NCBI RefSeq assembly: GCF_037975245.1
Contig: NC_092572.1
Coordinates: 8,942,001-9,006,000 of the forward strand
Direction of reading: 5' to 3'
Length of the DNA: 64,000 nt
Source: Apostichopus japonicus
Taxonomy: Eukaryota > Echinodermata > Holothuroidea > Aspidochirotida > Stichopodidae
Part shown: piece by piece, positions 12,024-23,708 of the stretch
Position numbering within the stretch: position 1 is the stretch's first letter
Layout of the letters: each line of letters opens with the position of its first letter
The notes under the pieces: generated by a model
What the model saw: the letters and a program-made list of their open reading frames with translations, nothing else
Databases searched by the model: none
Told to the model about the DNA's origin: nothing
Position numbers and translations under genes: made by a program

Positions 12024-13137
12024 GTAAGACGACTTTGGATCATGTATGTTGGAGAGTATCATGGTATTCGGGGAGCGTCCATTTAGATAAGTGTCAGCGT
12101 CCTGATATGTTCTTAGCTAGATGTCAATGATGTTTGTATTAACTTACACCTACATGTAATGTACTTGGAGTAAAATGTTGTATCGCTTGTTTGTATATCA
12201 ATAAACTACTTCATTATAAGGTCACAAGCTCAAAGTAGGTTAATAGCCACAATTGTAAAAGTTTGCGTTCTTCTGATTTAGGTATATTATATCAATGGTA
12301 AACTTATGTTTCGCCTCCAACAGAAGAATATAATTTTAGCATCCTGATGAAACATGGCAATCGGTTCCGATGCATACCGTTAAATCGTGAAATATACATT
12401 AGACATTAACACACTTTGCATTTTGCAATGACCTCTAATCTTGGTTTGTGAATATCCGTAATGTCATATTTGTTTTGCATCACTGGTTGATGACCAGTAT
12501 ATATGTCATCTAGTCTGAGGACATGAGATTTGCTATTCCATGACTCCCCCACTCTGTATTTAATTGCAGACAACAAATCTTTCAGATCATCATTATTTGT
12601 CCTTGTATCACGATACTGTGCTCACACTTTTCGAAAGCGGTATTAATGAATGGCTCTGGGTAAGTCATTAATAATGCAATAAGCGCTGTGTGTGGAACTT
12701 ATTTTTAAATTGTATTTCTTTGATATGTTGTTACATATGCCAGTCACACAGCCAAAAGGAATGTCTGCACAGAAGGCTGTGAAGGTATATATATAGGCTA
12801 CACATGCAAGGGGGTTGAACGTTTCGATTTTAGCAGGATCTTCTTCAAAGTATATGCTAGGAATCAAAACGTAAGGCTCTCTCACGTTTACACATTCAAA
12901 GGCATATATTTGCATGTTTATTCAACAAATAGTTAAACAGTGGTATCTACGTGAACAATTTTATCTCCAAACTTTGTACTCTTAGCGGAATTATTTTTAC
13001 TTTGTATACTGATAAGATTGATTAGTGGTGATAAAGAGCTTGATATAACGATGTGTTGCTACTTGGAACTTTCAAGAAATTATTTGATAATGATTTCCAT
13101 TGAATAATTCCGCCTTTTAATCATTTTCTTGCAATAG

Positions 13138-13197
13138 ACTTACGAAATCAAATGATGAAGAAAAAGAACACCAAGCGAAGCTGCAAGCGGCAAAGTC
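13138..13197 (+). pseudogene. Broken charged-tail exon, unit A
   Basis: This is homologous to the intact exon at 20909-20965. Five bases (GCGAA) are absent, which puts TGA in frame six codons after the acceptor CAATAG. The donor GCG|GTAAAA of unit B is GCGGCAAAG here. Confidence 0.4.
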
Positions 13198-13858
13198 AAA
13201 TAAGTTTTATACAGGATATGGTGAAGTCCAGATATTGTCCTATAAAAGTATTATGAATTACTTGTGACTACTGCCGAAGTAGAGTCTTAAGTGGAGTGTT
13301 AAGTGCAATGTGTTCGAATGGTTATTTATTTTTATCTGCTGACGATATACATTTGGGTGTGCAGTATCAAGCTTACTTAATACAAAACAATTTTTTGTTA
13401 CGAAAGTGTCATAGGTTTCATCTTTCTATTATTCTAGTTTTCTTTGCAAATCAGTTATTGTTATCCAAAATCCATTGACCTTTCACTTTCACAAGTGCAT
13501 GTTTTGTTTTTATCATTACAAACAAAGATGACAGCAATGACCAAAGTTTTAAACATTCACTTTAACTAAAAAGTCAACTTCGTAATATTCTTTCAAGCTC
13601 TTGACTTTTTTTCCTTCTTCGATTTTTTTTTATCTTCACCGAATATATTTTGCTTCATAAACTGTTATTGACATTGTAGAATGCTTGTCCGATAAAAAAG
13701 ACAACAGTTGGTTCAAAATGTTCCCACATTTTTTTTGGGCCTCACATTTAATCTGAAAGGATTATGCTACAGGGAATAGAAAAATGATTTTTATGAAATA
13801 TCCGGATGCTTAAACCGTATTACTTTATTTGAGGTTGTCATCTTTCTCATCCATGCAG

Positions 13859-13915
13859 ATCATTCAATACACTGGCAGGTTTGCAAATCCGGAGAAACTA
13901 TCAAGAAAAACCAAG
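13859..13915 (+). CDS. Candidate tail exon IIQYTGRFANPEKLS, unit A
   Basis: CCATGCAG precedes and GTGATT follows. The 19 codons read IIQYTGRFANPEKLSRKTK. The unit B copy (21686-21754) has four additional codons, an in-frame 12-bp difference, with otherwise aligned codons. That pattern suggests past selection on the frame. Confidence 0.35.
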
Positions 13916-14080
13916 GTGATTAAAAGAAACAATCAATTTTATTGTCATTTAAATATCTCCACTACGGTAATTTTAAATTCAAAATTAAGTCATTGTTTTT
14001 GTTGAATTATCCTTTTAAAATTAAATTGGGCTAAGGTCAACATTTTATTGAAATTATTAATTCTGTTATTTAAATGACAG

Positions 14081-14114
14081 TCTCAATACCAAAGTCTCGA
14101 AGACGGAGAAACGG
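14081..14114 (+). CDS. Candidate tail exon SQYQSLEDGET, unit A
   Basis: TAAATGACAG precedes and GTAAGT follows. The 34 nt are phase 0-1. The exon is conserved in unit B as SQDQSLEDGET and in the left gene as the 43-nt exon at 3337. Confidence 0.35.
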
Positions 14115-14268
14115 GTAAGTAATATTTCAACTGACTATTTATTGTTGAAAGAAAACAAAATGTTTAAGAAGTAATCTTTGGGATTGACTGATTCTCGATA
14201 ACCTAAACAAAATTTCAGCGCAGTTTATACTTTAAAATGCAAACAGTTCACATTTGTTTAATTCACAG

Positions 14269-14348
14269 GCAAACACGCAGAAAGTAGAATGGTCAAGTTT
14301 ACCGAAAGTTTGCTTGAGCTCTTCTGGACAGTGCAAGAAAATTTCTGA
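14269..14348 (+). CDS. Candidate terminal tail exon GKHAESRMV, unit A
   Basis: TTCACAG precedes. Entered in phase 1, it reads GKHAESRMVKFTESLLELF and stops at TGA 14346-14348. The KHAES core matches K-P-A-E-S in the left gene (3831). A good donor (GTACGT) lies 25 nt after the stop. The alternative phase-0 frame (ANTQKVEWSSLPKVCLSSSG onward) stays open to it, so the true frame is not settled. Confidence 0.3.
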
Positions 14349-14786
14349 ATATTTTCAATATCTTGATAGTCAGGTACGTTGTACTTATATTGATCAGATC
14401 AACTTGTATTTTGGTTTTAGTTTTGATGCATGTGCTATACTTTTCACTCAACGCAAATATGCCTTACTTTATGTCCATTCTTAGAATGAACCATGCGTAA
14501 TGTCACTCTTTACATAGAAACAATGAATACTAGACTCAGTTGAATCATAATTTGAGTAAGTTTAATATTTTGGAATTACGATAAAACAACCCATATTTAA
14601 TTTAATCAGGACTAAACATCGTTACCTTCCATGCAAGTACACAAACATCCCCCCCTCCCCCACGCACACACATCCAATGTTTATGTGACTTTCCTCTGTG
14701 CTTTGATATCGATTTATAACAGATAGGCTAAAACATAAAATATGCAGCAAACAATATTTTTTATTTTGTTTTTACAGTGACGTTTG

Positions 14787-14927
14787 CAACAATGTTCGTG
14801 TTACGTTCCTAACAACTTTTTAAATGTTTCAGCAGGAGCAGTTTTAATTGAAGATCATTTTCAATATGTGTGCGCACGCTCTGTGGCTTGGAAACGAGGT
14901 TATATTATTCCTTTCAATTCAGATTAA
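14787..14927 (+). pseudogene. Decayed copy of the EDHFQYVCA exon, unit B
   Basis: This is homologous to the open exon at 22610-22751 in unit C. The 3' half is kept (LIEDHFQYVCARSVAWKRGY), but a TGA follows the acceptor TTTTTACAG directly in that frame. The sequence after the TAA at 14925 stays open for 46 codons, as in unit C. Confidence 0.3.
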
Positions 14928-15778
14928 ACTAAAGTGACCGTACTACATTCACATAATGGACAAATCCGTTCCTTAACCTCACAAACCGTACTTTCAAGCT
15001 TACCATGTGGACCAGTTGTCACCGATACGAGTCTCAATGAAGTTAAACACTTAGGCAGAAGTAGTTAACCCTTTTATTTCGCAGACGTATAATAACTGAC
15101 CCACGGTGAAAAGATCGTTGCCTAGTAGCGGCTTATTGGGGTTTACGGCTTCTTTATATATACATATGGTTTCTGGAACTGCAGAGAACAAGCGACACCA
15201 ATCCGAACCAGGAGAGGGATAAAACATGCACGTTACATAGTACTTACATATACAAAGAAGAGAGGTTAATATAAAAGGCCACACCCTAAAACACCATTGG
15301 GCGACAGCAGCAGTGACCTTTGTGCGACCTGAACCTAACGGAAATTTCCCTTGCAAACCATGGCACGCTTAGGAAAACACATCGGAAACGATGGCACCAG
15401 TAGAAACAAACTACCACGACAAATAACTTGGAGCAGACGTTACCTCTAGTTATCTCTAGTTGATTAAAATAACCGAGGACACGAAAATACTCATGCATGG
15501 TTGTTATACGCATTATCGAAATACGTAAATAATATCTTTTGTTCATGTCATTTCATTGATTGTTAAAATTATGTAACTGCAACGGTATGATATAGTAAAA
15601 CGTGCTATACGCACTTCGTCTTTTTGCTCCAACTACAGTGAAGTTGAGTGAACCACTAGTTCTTGATAAATTGTATTCTAGAAGTAAATGTGTTTGCTGC
15701 TGCCCTTTCGAGTCTATCACAAAATAACTGTAATTTACAAGACACAAGTAAACTAATCAGAAGAATCTTACCTTTTAG

Positions 15779-15884
15779 GCTTCCTATTCCTGTTTGTATA
15801 TTGTCCTTAAAAATGTCTTCTTTACAAACAAACAAGAGACATTTTTGCGGACAACAAAAGGCGTGGTCATCGTTCAAGTGTCAG
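15779..15884 (+). CDS. Ig-like domain second-half exon, unit B
   Basis: CCTTTTAG precedes and GTCGTT follows. The 35 codons open with ASYSCLYIVLKN, which gives the Y-x-C motif of an Ig F strand, and close with KGVVIVQVS, a G-strand-like end. The exon exits in phase 1, the usual phase after Ig domains. The exon carrying the first half (B to E strands, first Cys and Trp) was not found. About 630 bp just upstream is absent from unit A. The exon is repeated almost unchanged in unit C. Confidence 0.4.
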
Positions 15885-16795
15885 GTCGTTTACTTACCAA
15901 CGATGTTATACTATGTATTATAATGCAATTCTCTTCTACTTTATTTTATTCTTTTATATTTTATTTGCTAAAAAATGTTAATACAGCTTTTTAAAATTGT
16001 TTTATTCCGAGAAATTACTTTAATCATGTAGAAACGTTAACGTGGTGAGTACTCTGTAACTGATTCTGTAGTATCTAAGAAAATACCTTCGGCTGTCAAA
16101 CTCCGTCAATTGTGGGGAAAATTCAAAAAATGCATCTTTTCATATGCAAACATTCCACAATTTATTTACAGGGCGGTATTTGTAACATTATATAGTCGCA
16201 CTTGAATCCCTTTCTCAACGAGATCTGTTTGAAACTAGGGAGTGGTTGGTGTGAGATAGATTCCTATTCACAAAATGTTTGTAAATCTCAGCTGTAACGG
16301 GTGATAAGATACAAAATTGTGCTATAGTTTTCTACCTTTAAAGTAATTTTGAAGAAAGTTTGGTCGTTTACTTTGTACTGCATATAAATATAAAGACAAA
16401 TTGTACACTTTACATAAGGACTTTTTGTAATATTATCTCTGCCATTATGGTAACTGAGCCCCTTCAATTATATTCTGTTTTTAAATCTACCCCCCCCCCC
16501 AAACAAAACCTCCCATCCCACTCCCTGCCATCCCAACAGTATACGTGGTTACGCACCTGTCAGACATTCCATAAAGGAAATCTCAGTTTTCCAAACAAAC
16601 GTTTCATCTTTTTTCCAACGAAAAGTGAGGCACGATTCAAGTGACGTTAGTAGGGGTATAGGCGATCCCATTGTTACTGACCCTGACTATACGCTCTTAT
16701 TCATTTGACATACTCACTGTCAGCAGATGCTACTTACGCTTCTCAGCTATCCACATTGCAACAGCTAATATATGTGAAGACAGTATACATTGCAG

Positions 16796-16984
16796 ACTGA
16801 TCATCATTCGAAAACGCTTCCTGTAATTTGTGATGACTCTGTGGTTGAGTCACCTGGGCCATCACCTGGACCATCACCTGGACCATCGAAACCCGCAATA
16901 CATAATCGTTGTTGGTATGTCCATATGTTAGGAGACTATCTGACCAGATTGAAAGTTCAGAAGAAGATCCCAGTCATTTTATAG
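16796..16984 (+). CDS. Pro-rich terminal exon, unit B
   Basis: ATTGCAG precedes. The 62 codons plus TAG begin TDHHSKTLPVICDDSVVESP, continue with three tandem PGPS repeats, and end in NRCWYVHMLGDYLTRLKVQK and a short hydrophobic tail. It is open in B and C and interrupted in A. The Pro-Ser repeat could bind SH3-type partners if cytoplasmic, which is speculation. There is no family match. Confidence 0.4.
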   Translation, partial: TDHHSKTLPVICDDSVVESPGPSPGPSPGPSKPAIHNRCWYVHMLGDYLTRLKVQKKIPVIL

Positions 16985-17701
16985 CAGCATATGAAATTTC
17001 AACTTCATCAATGAACATTGTTGTTTAATTGGGACGTAGGAAGCAATTTGCAATAAAACATTTATGCATACACATCTTTATTATCTTTTACTTTAAAGCA
17101 ATGAAATCTTTATTGCAACAACATACTTTTCCTCTGCAAAAACAAGAAACTTACTTATGATCAAAGATAGTCGGTATATCAATGCCATGTCTACAACTTT
17201 TGTTTGAGTCAATTATGCTTAATAAGAAAATCGTTCGTAATTATAGTAATCCCGTAAAGCCTCATTGGCCATGCAGTGTGTCATTCTGCATTGACGAATT
17301 AACAGATTTTCATTAGTTTCAAGAAGTAAGCCTTACCTCAATAACTGAATAGGGTTAATTTCGAAACACTATATCAACCAAACCGTAGCTAGCTATAGCT
17401 ACCGTTTATTCAAAGTGAGAAAAGAGGGAAACATCAAGTTGTTTTGAAAGGTTAATGGTTATGTAATAACATTCACAAGAAAAAAGTAAAGGAGAGTTAC
17501 TTCATTCTATTGCAAAAGGAAAAACGGACCGTATCGGAAAGATTCAGTTTGGAAAGAAAGCAATTCACATCAAGAATTCTGTAAAATGAAACGTATATTG
17601 AATTTACTTTGAAATAACGCACCTCCGTATGGGACAATAAAGAGATCGTTTTCCAATTTTCAAGAAGGATTAAAGCAATAAGCGCAGTTAAAATATCATA
17701 G

Positions 17702-18125
17702 AAATCCTAACGAGTCAACTATTCCAGGTACATAGACCCTGATATCATAAAATCCTAACGAGTCAACTAATCCAGGTATATTACCCCTGATTTCATAAAC
17801 TCCTAACGAGTCAACTAATCCAGCTACATTGACCCTGATATCATGAAATCCTAACGAGTCAACTAATCCAGGTACATTGACCCTGATATCATAGAAATCC
17901 TAACTAGTCAACTACTCCAGGTACATTGACCTTGATATCACAGAAATCCTAACGAGTCAACTAATCCAGGTACATTGACCCTGAGATCATAAAATCCTAA
18001 CGATTCAACTAACCCAGCTACATTGACCATCATATCATAGAAATCCTAACTAGTCAACTATTCCGGGTACATTGACCCTGATATCATAAAAATCCTAACG
18101 AGTCAACTAATCCAGCCTAGGTACA
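17702..18125 (+). repeat. 49-bp VNTR, about 9 copies (unit B)
   Basis: This is the same unit as at 10318. Copies vary at GAGTCAACT(A/T) and CCAG(G/C)TAC. Confidence 0.85.
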
Positions 18126-18760
18126 TTAATCCTGTTCGGGACTACTCGATCGTTAATTTTAGAGGGCTTTTCACATAAACTGAATATAACTGGGGAAAAA
18201 AAAAAAGATTCGCTATAAAGAATATTTAAATTTCAATTAAACCAAACTGCCAACAGTCTAGGCTACTGACAAAAAGATTTTTGTGTAATGTAAGGGTTAC
18301 GTAAAGTACAAAACAATATGTCGCCGCATTTCAAACATGTTGGCAACTGGTTTAGACTAGACTTGTTACGTATGTTAACTTTGCTGTTTCAACAATAACT
18401 CTGGCCTATAATAGACTTTGTATATGCGTTTGCTGCTCGAACAATAACTCTGGTGAAGACAACACTTGTGATATATGATTAAGGTTAAACAATGACCAAA
18501 GAAAGAGCTCCAGTAAGTAAGTCTCAAATTTTTTTTTACACAAAACAGCAAGAACATACCAGCAATAAACTAGAATTAAATTTCAACGGGAACGATACAG
18601 TAAGTACCGATAACCCTTAAATAGCACTTTGTAATATAATGGTTATATTATGTAAGGGTACACTTTTTTATATAAGTTAAAAGCCACAACAATACCCATC
18701 TCTTTCGTCTTATACAATTACTTGTAAGGAGTCACCAGTATTAAACACGAGCGCCATATA

Positions 18761-19003
18761 TCAACAGCTGCCGTGGCGCATCGTTTGAGCACTGTACCTG
18801 CAGTGCGATAGGTATTTCAAACTCCTGGGTTCGATCCCCGGTGCCGGCAGATTGCTTTTGCAACGCTCCCATACGGTCGCTTGCTTTCATTAGGGCCTTA
18901 AAGACGTATACACGAGTGTTATATATCAACAGCTGCCGTGGCGCATCGGTTGAGCACTGTACCTGAGGTGCGATAGGTATTTTGAGCTCCTGGGTTCGAT
19001 TAA
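18761..19003 (+). mobile_element. tRNA-derived SINE, one full and one partial copy (unit B)
   Basis: The head CAGCTGCCGTGGCGCATCG is followed by an intact B box (GGGTTCGATCCCC) at about 18828. The body ends CATTAGGGCCTTAA. A truncated second copy starts at about 18929. The arrangement matches unit A, so the insertions predate the duplication. Confidence 0.75.
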
Positions 19004-19786
19004 CATATCGACTGGGTAAACGTTGTGAGCAACACAATAGTTATAATTATTCAATCTGATCGGCAAGTAGAGTACCATTTTCATTTGTGAGTTTGGGTTA
19101 AGGCATTCTGTGCGTTAATGGATAGGCCATCAATGCAATCCAGAGTACTGTACGCCCCTCTCTGGAACGTTCTTCCTGTATGTTTATGATGTTTGGGAAG
19201 GGGAGTTAATCGGAAGGATAAGAACATTTCAAGGGGATGTCTCACGGATTTAACGTAGGAAATTAACTGTGTCGCTCTTAAAATAATTTACCTATCTCAC
19301 CGGTGATGTCCTAACAGCACCGAATATAATTTCGTAAGTGACAACTTGGGCACTAATTAGTTTCTCTGTCGTATTAATGAAATAGTACTGCTCTCTTTTT
19401 GTGTACAAACAGCACGTATACTAATGATAACAGTATACGGAAACTGTCCAACCAATCATAGCTAAATTATCTAGAAGATACAAAACAATCCAGCAATTAA
19501 CATCTTGCAAAGAGTTTTCCCTCTGGCACATTTAACGATGGATCTATTCTTCCATCAGATCTCCGATGATCCAGCGGTGGCAGCCCTGTAGCCTACTCCT
19601 AGACATACTTGCTACTGCTGCTAAACGTAAACAGATAATTGGAGCTCAGGGAGACATTCTCTCCCTGAAGATAAAATACATTCGGCATGCGTTAACTACA
19701 AATACAGTAGAATAAAGATAATCAAAAAGCAACCGTTTAAACGACGGCAATCTATACAGTTACCTTTGAATTGTTCTCTTTAACAG

Positions 19787-19810
19787 ACACTTAAAGACTT
19801 CCTCAGTTCG
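19787..19810 (+). CDS. Candidate 24-bp micro-exon, unit B
   Basis: This is the same eight codons (TLKDFLSS) and the same splice sites (TAACAG / GTAAGA) as 12000-12023. Confidence 0.25.
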
Positions 19811-20908
19811 GTAAGACAACTTCGGATAATGTAGGTTGGAGAGTATCATGGTATTCGGGAGCGTCAATTTAGATAAGTGTCAGCGTCCTGATATGTTCTT
19901 ATAGCTAGATGTCAATGATGTTTATATAAACTTAAACCTACATGTAATGTACTTGGAGTAGCATGTATCGTTTTTTGTTATCAAGCAACTACGTAATTAT
20001 AATGTTACAAACTCAACGTAGGTTAATAGCCACAATTGGAGACGTTTGTGTTCTTCTAATTTAAGTAGATTAGGTCAGTGGTAAACGTATGTTTCGCCTC
20101 TAAAAAATAAAAGTTAAGCATCCTGTTGAAACTGGCAATCAGTTCCGATACTTACCGTTAAATCGAGATATACGCATTAGACATTAACACACTTTGCATC
20201 TGGCATCCACCTCTAATCTTGGTTTGTGAATATCCGCAATATGATATTTGTTTTGCATTATTGGTTGATGACCAGTATATATGTCATCTAGTCTGAGGAT
20301 TTGAGATTTGCTATTCCATGACTCCCCCACTCTGTATTTATTGCAGACAACAAATCTTACAGATCATTATTATTTGTCCTTGTATCACAATACTGTGCTC
20401 CAACTTTTCGAAAACGGTATTAATGAATGGCTCTGGGTAAGTCATTAATAATGTAGTTAGCGCTGTGTGTGGAACTTATTTTCAAATTGTATTTCTTTGA
20501 TATGTTGTTACATCTGCCAGTCAGACAGTCAAAAGGAATGTCTGCACAGAAGGCTGTGAAGGTATATATGCTATATAAGCGATAGGATTGAACATTTAGA
20601 TTTTAGCAGGATCTTCTTCAAAGTATATGCTAGGAATCAAAACGTAAGGCTCTCTAACGTTTACACATTCAAGGGCATGTATTTGCATGTTTATTCAACA
20701 AATAGTTAAACAGTGGTATCTACGTGAACAATTTTATCTGCAAACTTTGGTCTCTTAGCGGAATTATTTACTTTGTATACTGATATGATTGATAAGTAGT
20801 GATAAAGAGCTTGATATAACGATGTGTTGTTACGTGGAACTTTCAAGAAATTATTTGATAATGATTTTCATTGAATGATTCCGCCTTTTAATCATTTTCT
20901 TCCAATAG

Positions 20909-20965
20909 ACTTACGAAGCGAAATCAAATGATAAAGAAAAAGAACACCAAGCGAAGCTGCAAGCG
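20909..20965 (+). CDS. Candidate charged tail exon, unit B
   Basis: CCAATAG precedes and GTAAAA follows. The 19 codons read TYEAKSNDKEKEHQAKLQA, phase 0-0. The 57-nt length and pattern match the exon at 1764. It splices in frame to 21686. Confidence 0.4.
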
Positions 20966-21685
20966 GTAAAATCAAATAAGTTTATACAGGATATAGTTAT
21001 ATAGTTAAGTTATATATAATTTCCGAATATTGTTCTCATAAAAGTATTATGTATTATTACATGTGACTACTGCCGAAGTAGAGTCTTAAGTAGAGTCTTA
21101 CGTGTCATGTGTCCGAAAGGTTAAATATTTTTATCTGCTGACACGGTTGGACGATATACATTTGGGTGTGCAGTATCAAACTTACTTAATTCAAAATAAT
21201 TTTTTGTTACGAAAGTGTCATAGGTTTCATCTTTCCATTATTCTATAGTTTTCTTTGCAAATCAGTCATTTTCATCCAAATTCATTGACCTTTCACTTTC
21301 ACGAGTGCATGTTTTGTTTTTATCATCACAAATAAAGGTAACAGCAATGACCAAAGTTTTAAACATCCACTTTAAATAAAAAGTCAACTTCGTAATATTT
21401 TTGTAAGCTCTTGACTTTTGTTCCTTGTTTGATTTTGTTTTGTTTTATTTGTTTTGTACCTTCACCGAATATATTTTGCTTCATGAACTGTTATTGACAT
21501 TGTAGAATGCTTGTCCGATAAAAAAGACAACAGTTGGTTCAAAATGTTCACACATTTTTTTTTGGGCCTCACATTTAATCTGAAAGGATTATGCTACAGG
21601 GAATAGAAAAATGATTTGTATGAAATATCCGGATGCTTAAACCGTATTACTCTATTTGAGGTTGTCATCTTTCTCATCCATGCAG

Positions 21686-21754
21686 ATCATTGAAAAGGTT
21701 ATTAAATACACTGGCGGGTTTGTAAATCCGGAGAAACTATCAATAAAAACCAAG
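21686..21754 (+). CDS. Candidate tail exon IIEKVIKYTGGF, unit B
   Basis: CCATGCAG precedes and GTGATT follows. The 23 codons begin IIEKVIKYTGGFVNPEKLS, phase 0-0. The other two frames contain stops, so phase 0 is the only one open across the exon. Confidence 0.4.
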
Positions 21755-21920
21755 GTGATTAAAAAGAAACAATCAATGTTATTGTCATTTAAATATTTCC
21801 GCTACGGTAATTTTCAATTCAAAATGAAGTCATTGTTTTTGTTGAATTATCCTTTTAAAAGTAAATTGGGCTAAGGTCAACATTTTATTAAAATTATTCA
21901 TTATGCTATTTAAATGACAG

Positions 21921-21954
21921 TCTCAAGACCAAAGTCTCGAAGACGGAGAAACGG
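21921..21954 (+). CDS. Candidate tail exon SQDQSLEDGET, unit B
   Basis: TAAATGACAG precedes and GTAAGT follows. The exon is phase 0-1. It joins the preceding and following exons without a frame break. Confidence 0.35.
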
Positions 21955-22103
21955 GTAAGTTACTTGAACTCACTATTTATTGTTAAAAGAAAAAATGTTC
22001 AAGATGTAATCTTTGGGATTGACTGATTGTCGATAACCTAAACAAAATTTCAGCGCAGTATATACTTTAAAATGCAAACAGTTCACATTTGTTTAATTCA
22101 CAG

Positions 22104-22183
22104 GCAAACACGCAGAAAGTAGAATGGTCAATTTTACCAAAAGTTTGCTTGAGCTCTTCTGGGAAGTACAAGAAAACTTCTGA
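22104..22183 (+). CDS. Candidate terminal tail exon, unit B
   Basis: TTCACAG precedes. In phase 1 it reads GKHAESRMVNFTKSLLELFW and stops at TGA 22181-22183. The phase-0 alternative (ANTQKVEWSILPKVCLSSSG onward) runs to the donor GTACGT after 22208. The match to the left gene favours phase 1. Confidence 0.3.
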
Positions 22184-22609
22184 ATATTTTCAACATCTTG
22201 ATAGTCAGGTACGTTTTACTTAGATCAGATAAACTTGTAATGTTGGTTTTAGTTTTGATGCCTGTGCCATACTTTCCACGCAAGTCAAATGTTTAATATT
22301 CTATGTCCATTCTTAGAAGGAACCATGCGTTATGTCACTCTTTACATAGAAACAATGAACACTAGACTCATTTCAATCAGAATTTGAGTAAGTGTAATAT
22401 TTTTGAAATACGATAAACAATCCACGTGTAATTGAATCAGGACTGAACATCGTTACCTTCCATCCAAGTACACAAAACACCCCCCTCCCCCCCCCCACAC
22501 ACACACATTCAATGTTTATGTGACTTCCTCTGTAATTTGATATCGATCTATAACAGATAGGCTAGTAGGTGAAATACGCAGCAAACAATACTTTATTTTG
22601 TTTTTACAG

Positions 22610-22751
22610 AGAAAAATTTCCGTGTTCCGTTCCTACCAACTGTTTAAAGGTTTCAGCAGGAGCAGATTTAATTGAAGATCATTTTCAATATGTGTGCGCA
22701 CACTCTGTGGCTTGGAAACGAGGTTTCGTCATTCCTTACAATTCAGATTAA
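22610..22751 (+). CDS. Candidate exon ending EDHFQYVCAHSVAW..., unit C
   Basis: TTTTTACAG precedes. Entered with one base completing a codon, it reads EKFPCSVPTNCLKVSAGADL, continues LIEDHFQYVCAHSVAWKRGF and stops at TAA 22749-22751. Unit B and unit A copies are broken. After the stop the frame remains open for 46 codons in both B and C. No domain was recognised. Confidence 0.3.
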
Positions 22752-23602
22752 ACTAAAGTGACCATACTACATTCACATAATGGACAAAACCGTTCCTCAA
22801 CCTCACAACCCGTACTTTCAAGCTTACCATGTGGACCAGTTGTCACCGATACGAGTCTCAGTGAAGTTAAACACTTAGGCAGAAGTAGTTAACCCTTTTA
22901 TTTCGCAGACGTGTAATAACTGACCCACGGTGAAAAGATCGTTGCCTAGTAGCGGCTTATTGGGGTTTACGGCTTCTTTATATATACATATGGTTTCTGG
23001 AACTGCAGAGAACAAGCGACACCAATCCGAACCAGGAGAGGGATAAAACATGCACGTTACATAGTACTTACATATACAAAGAAGAGAGGTTAATATAAAA
23101 GGCCACACCCTAAAACACCATTGGGCGACAGCAGCAGTGACCTTTGTGCGACCTGAACCTAACGGAAATTTCCCTTGCAAACCATGGCACGCTTAGGAAA
23201 ACACATCGGAAACGATGGCACCAGTAGAAACAAACTACCACGACAAATAACTTGGAGCAGACGTTACCTCTAGTTATCTCTAGTTGATTAAAATAACCGA
23301 GGACACGAAAATACTCATGCATGGTTGTTATACGCATTATCGAAATACGTAAATAATATCTTTTGTTCATGTCATTTCATTGATTGTTAAAATTATGTAA
23401 CTGCAACGGTATGATATAGTAAAACGTGCTATACGCACTTCGTCTTTTTGCTCCAACTACAGTGAAGTTGAGTGAACCACTAGTTCTTGATAAATTGTAT
23501 TCTAGAAGTAAATGTGTTTGCTGCTGCCCTTTCGAGTCTATCACAAAATAACTGTAATTTACAAGACACAAGTAAACTAATCAGAAGAATCTTACCTTTT
23601 AG

Positions 23603-23708
23603 GCTTCCTATTCCTGTTTGTATATTGTCCTTAAAAATGTCTTCTTTACAAACAAACGAGAGACATTTTTGCGGACAACAAAAGGCGTGGTCATCGTTCA
23701 AGTGTCAG
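23603..23708 (+). CDS. Ig-like domain second-half exon, unit C
   Basis: It is nearly identical to 15779-15884, including CCTTTTAG and the GTCGTT donor. One visible amino-acid change is K to E in FTNK(Q/R)(E) (AACAAGAG versus AACGAGAG). The Y-x-C motif (ASYSC) and the closing KGVVIVQVS are intact. Confidence 0.4.

Larger units (their letters stand above)
5870..14520 (+). repeat. Tandem unit A (oldest-looking copy of a roughly 8-kb duplication)
   Basis: The unit is defined by alignment of shared blocks with B and C, for example CTAGACTCAGTTGAATCA near its start. It contains the Ig half-exon (6514), the Pro-rich exon (7524), an inserted TIR transposon (8228-10116), the VNTR (10318), SINEs (11072-11310) and tail exons (12000, 13138, 13859, 14081, 14269). 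A frameshift, a lost splice donor and a premature stop show decay of its coding parts. Boundaries are approximate. Confidence 0.7.
14520..22345 (+). repeat. Tandem unit B
   Basis: This is the middle copy, 7.8 kb. Its sub-block of about 15000-17410 is almost identical to 22824-25230 in unit C, with the same offset of 7824 throughout, while the flanks diverge more. It carries open versions of the Ig half-exon, the Pro-rich exon and all tail exons, and a 49-bp VNTR of about 9 copies. Confidence 0.8.

Noticed and set aside
15051-15877. Four overlapping - strand frames repeated at 22875-23701
   Set aside because: They are duplicated because the DNA block is duplicated. They have no splice or domain support and conflict with + strand exons.
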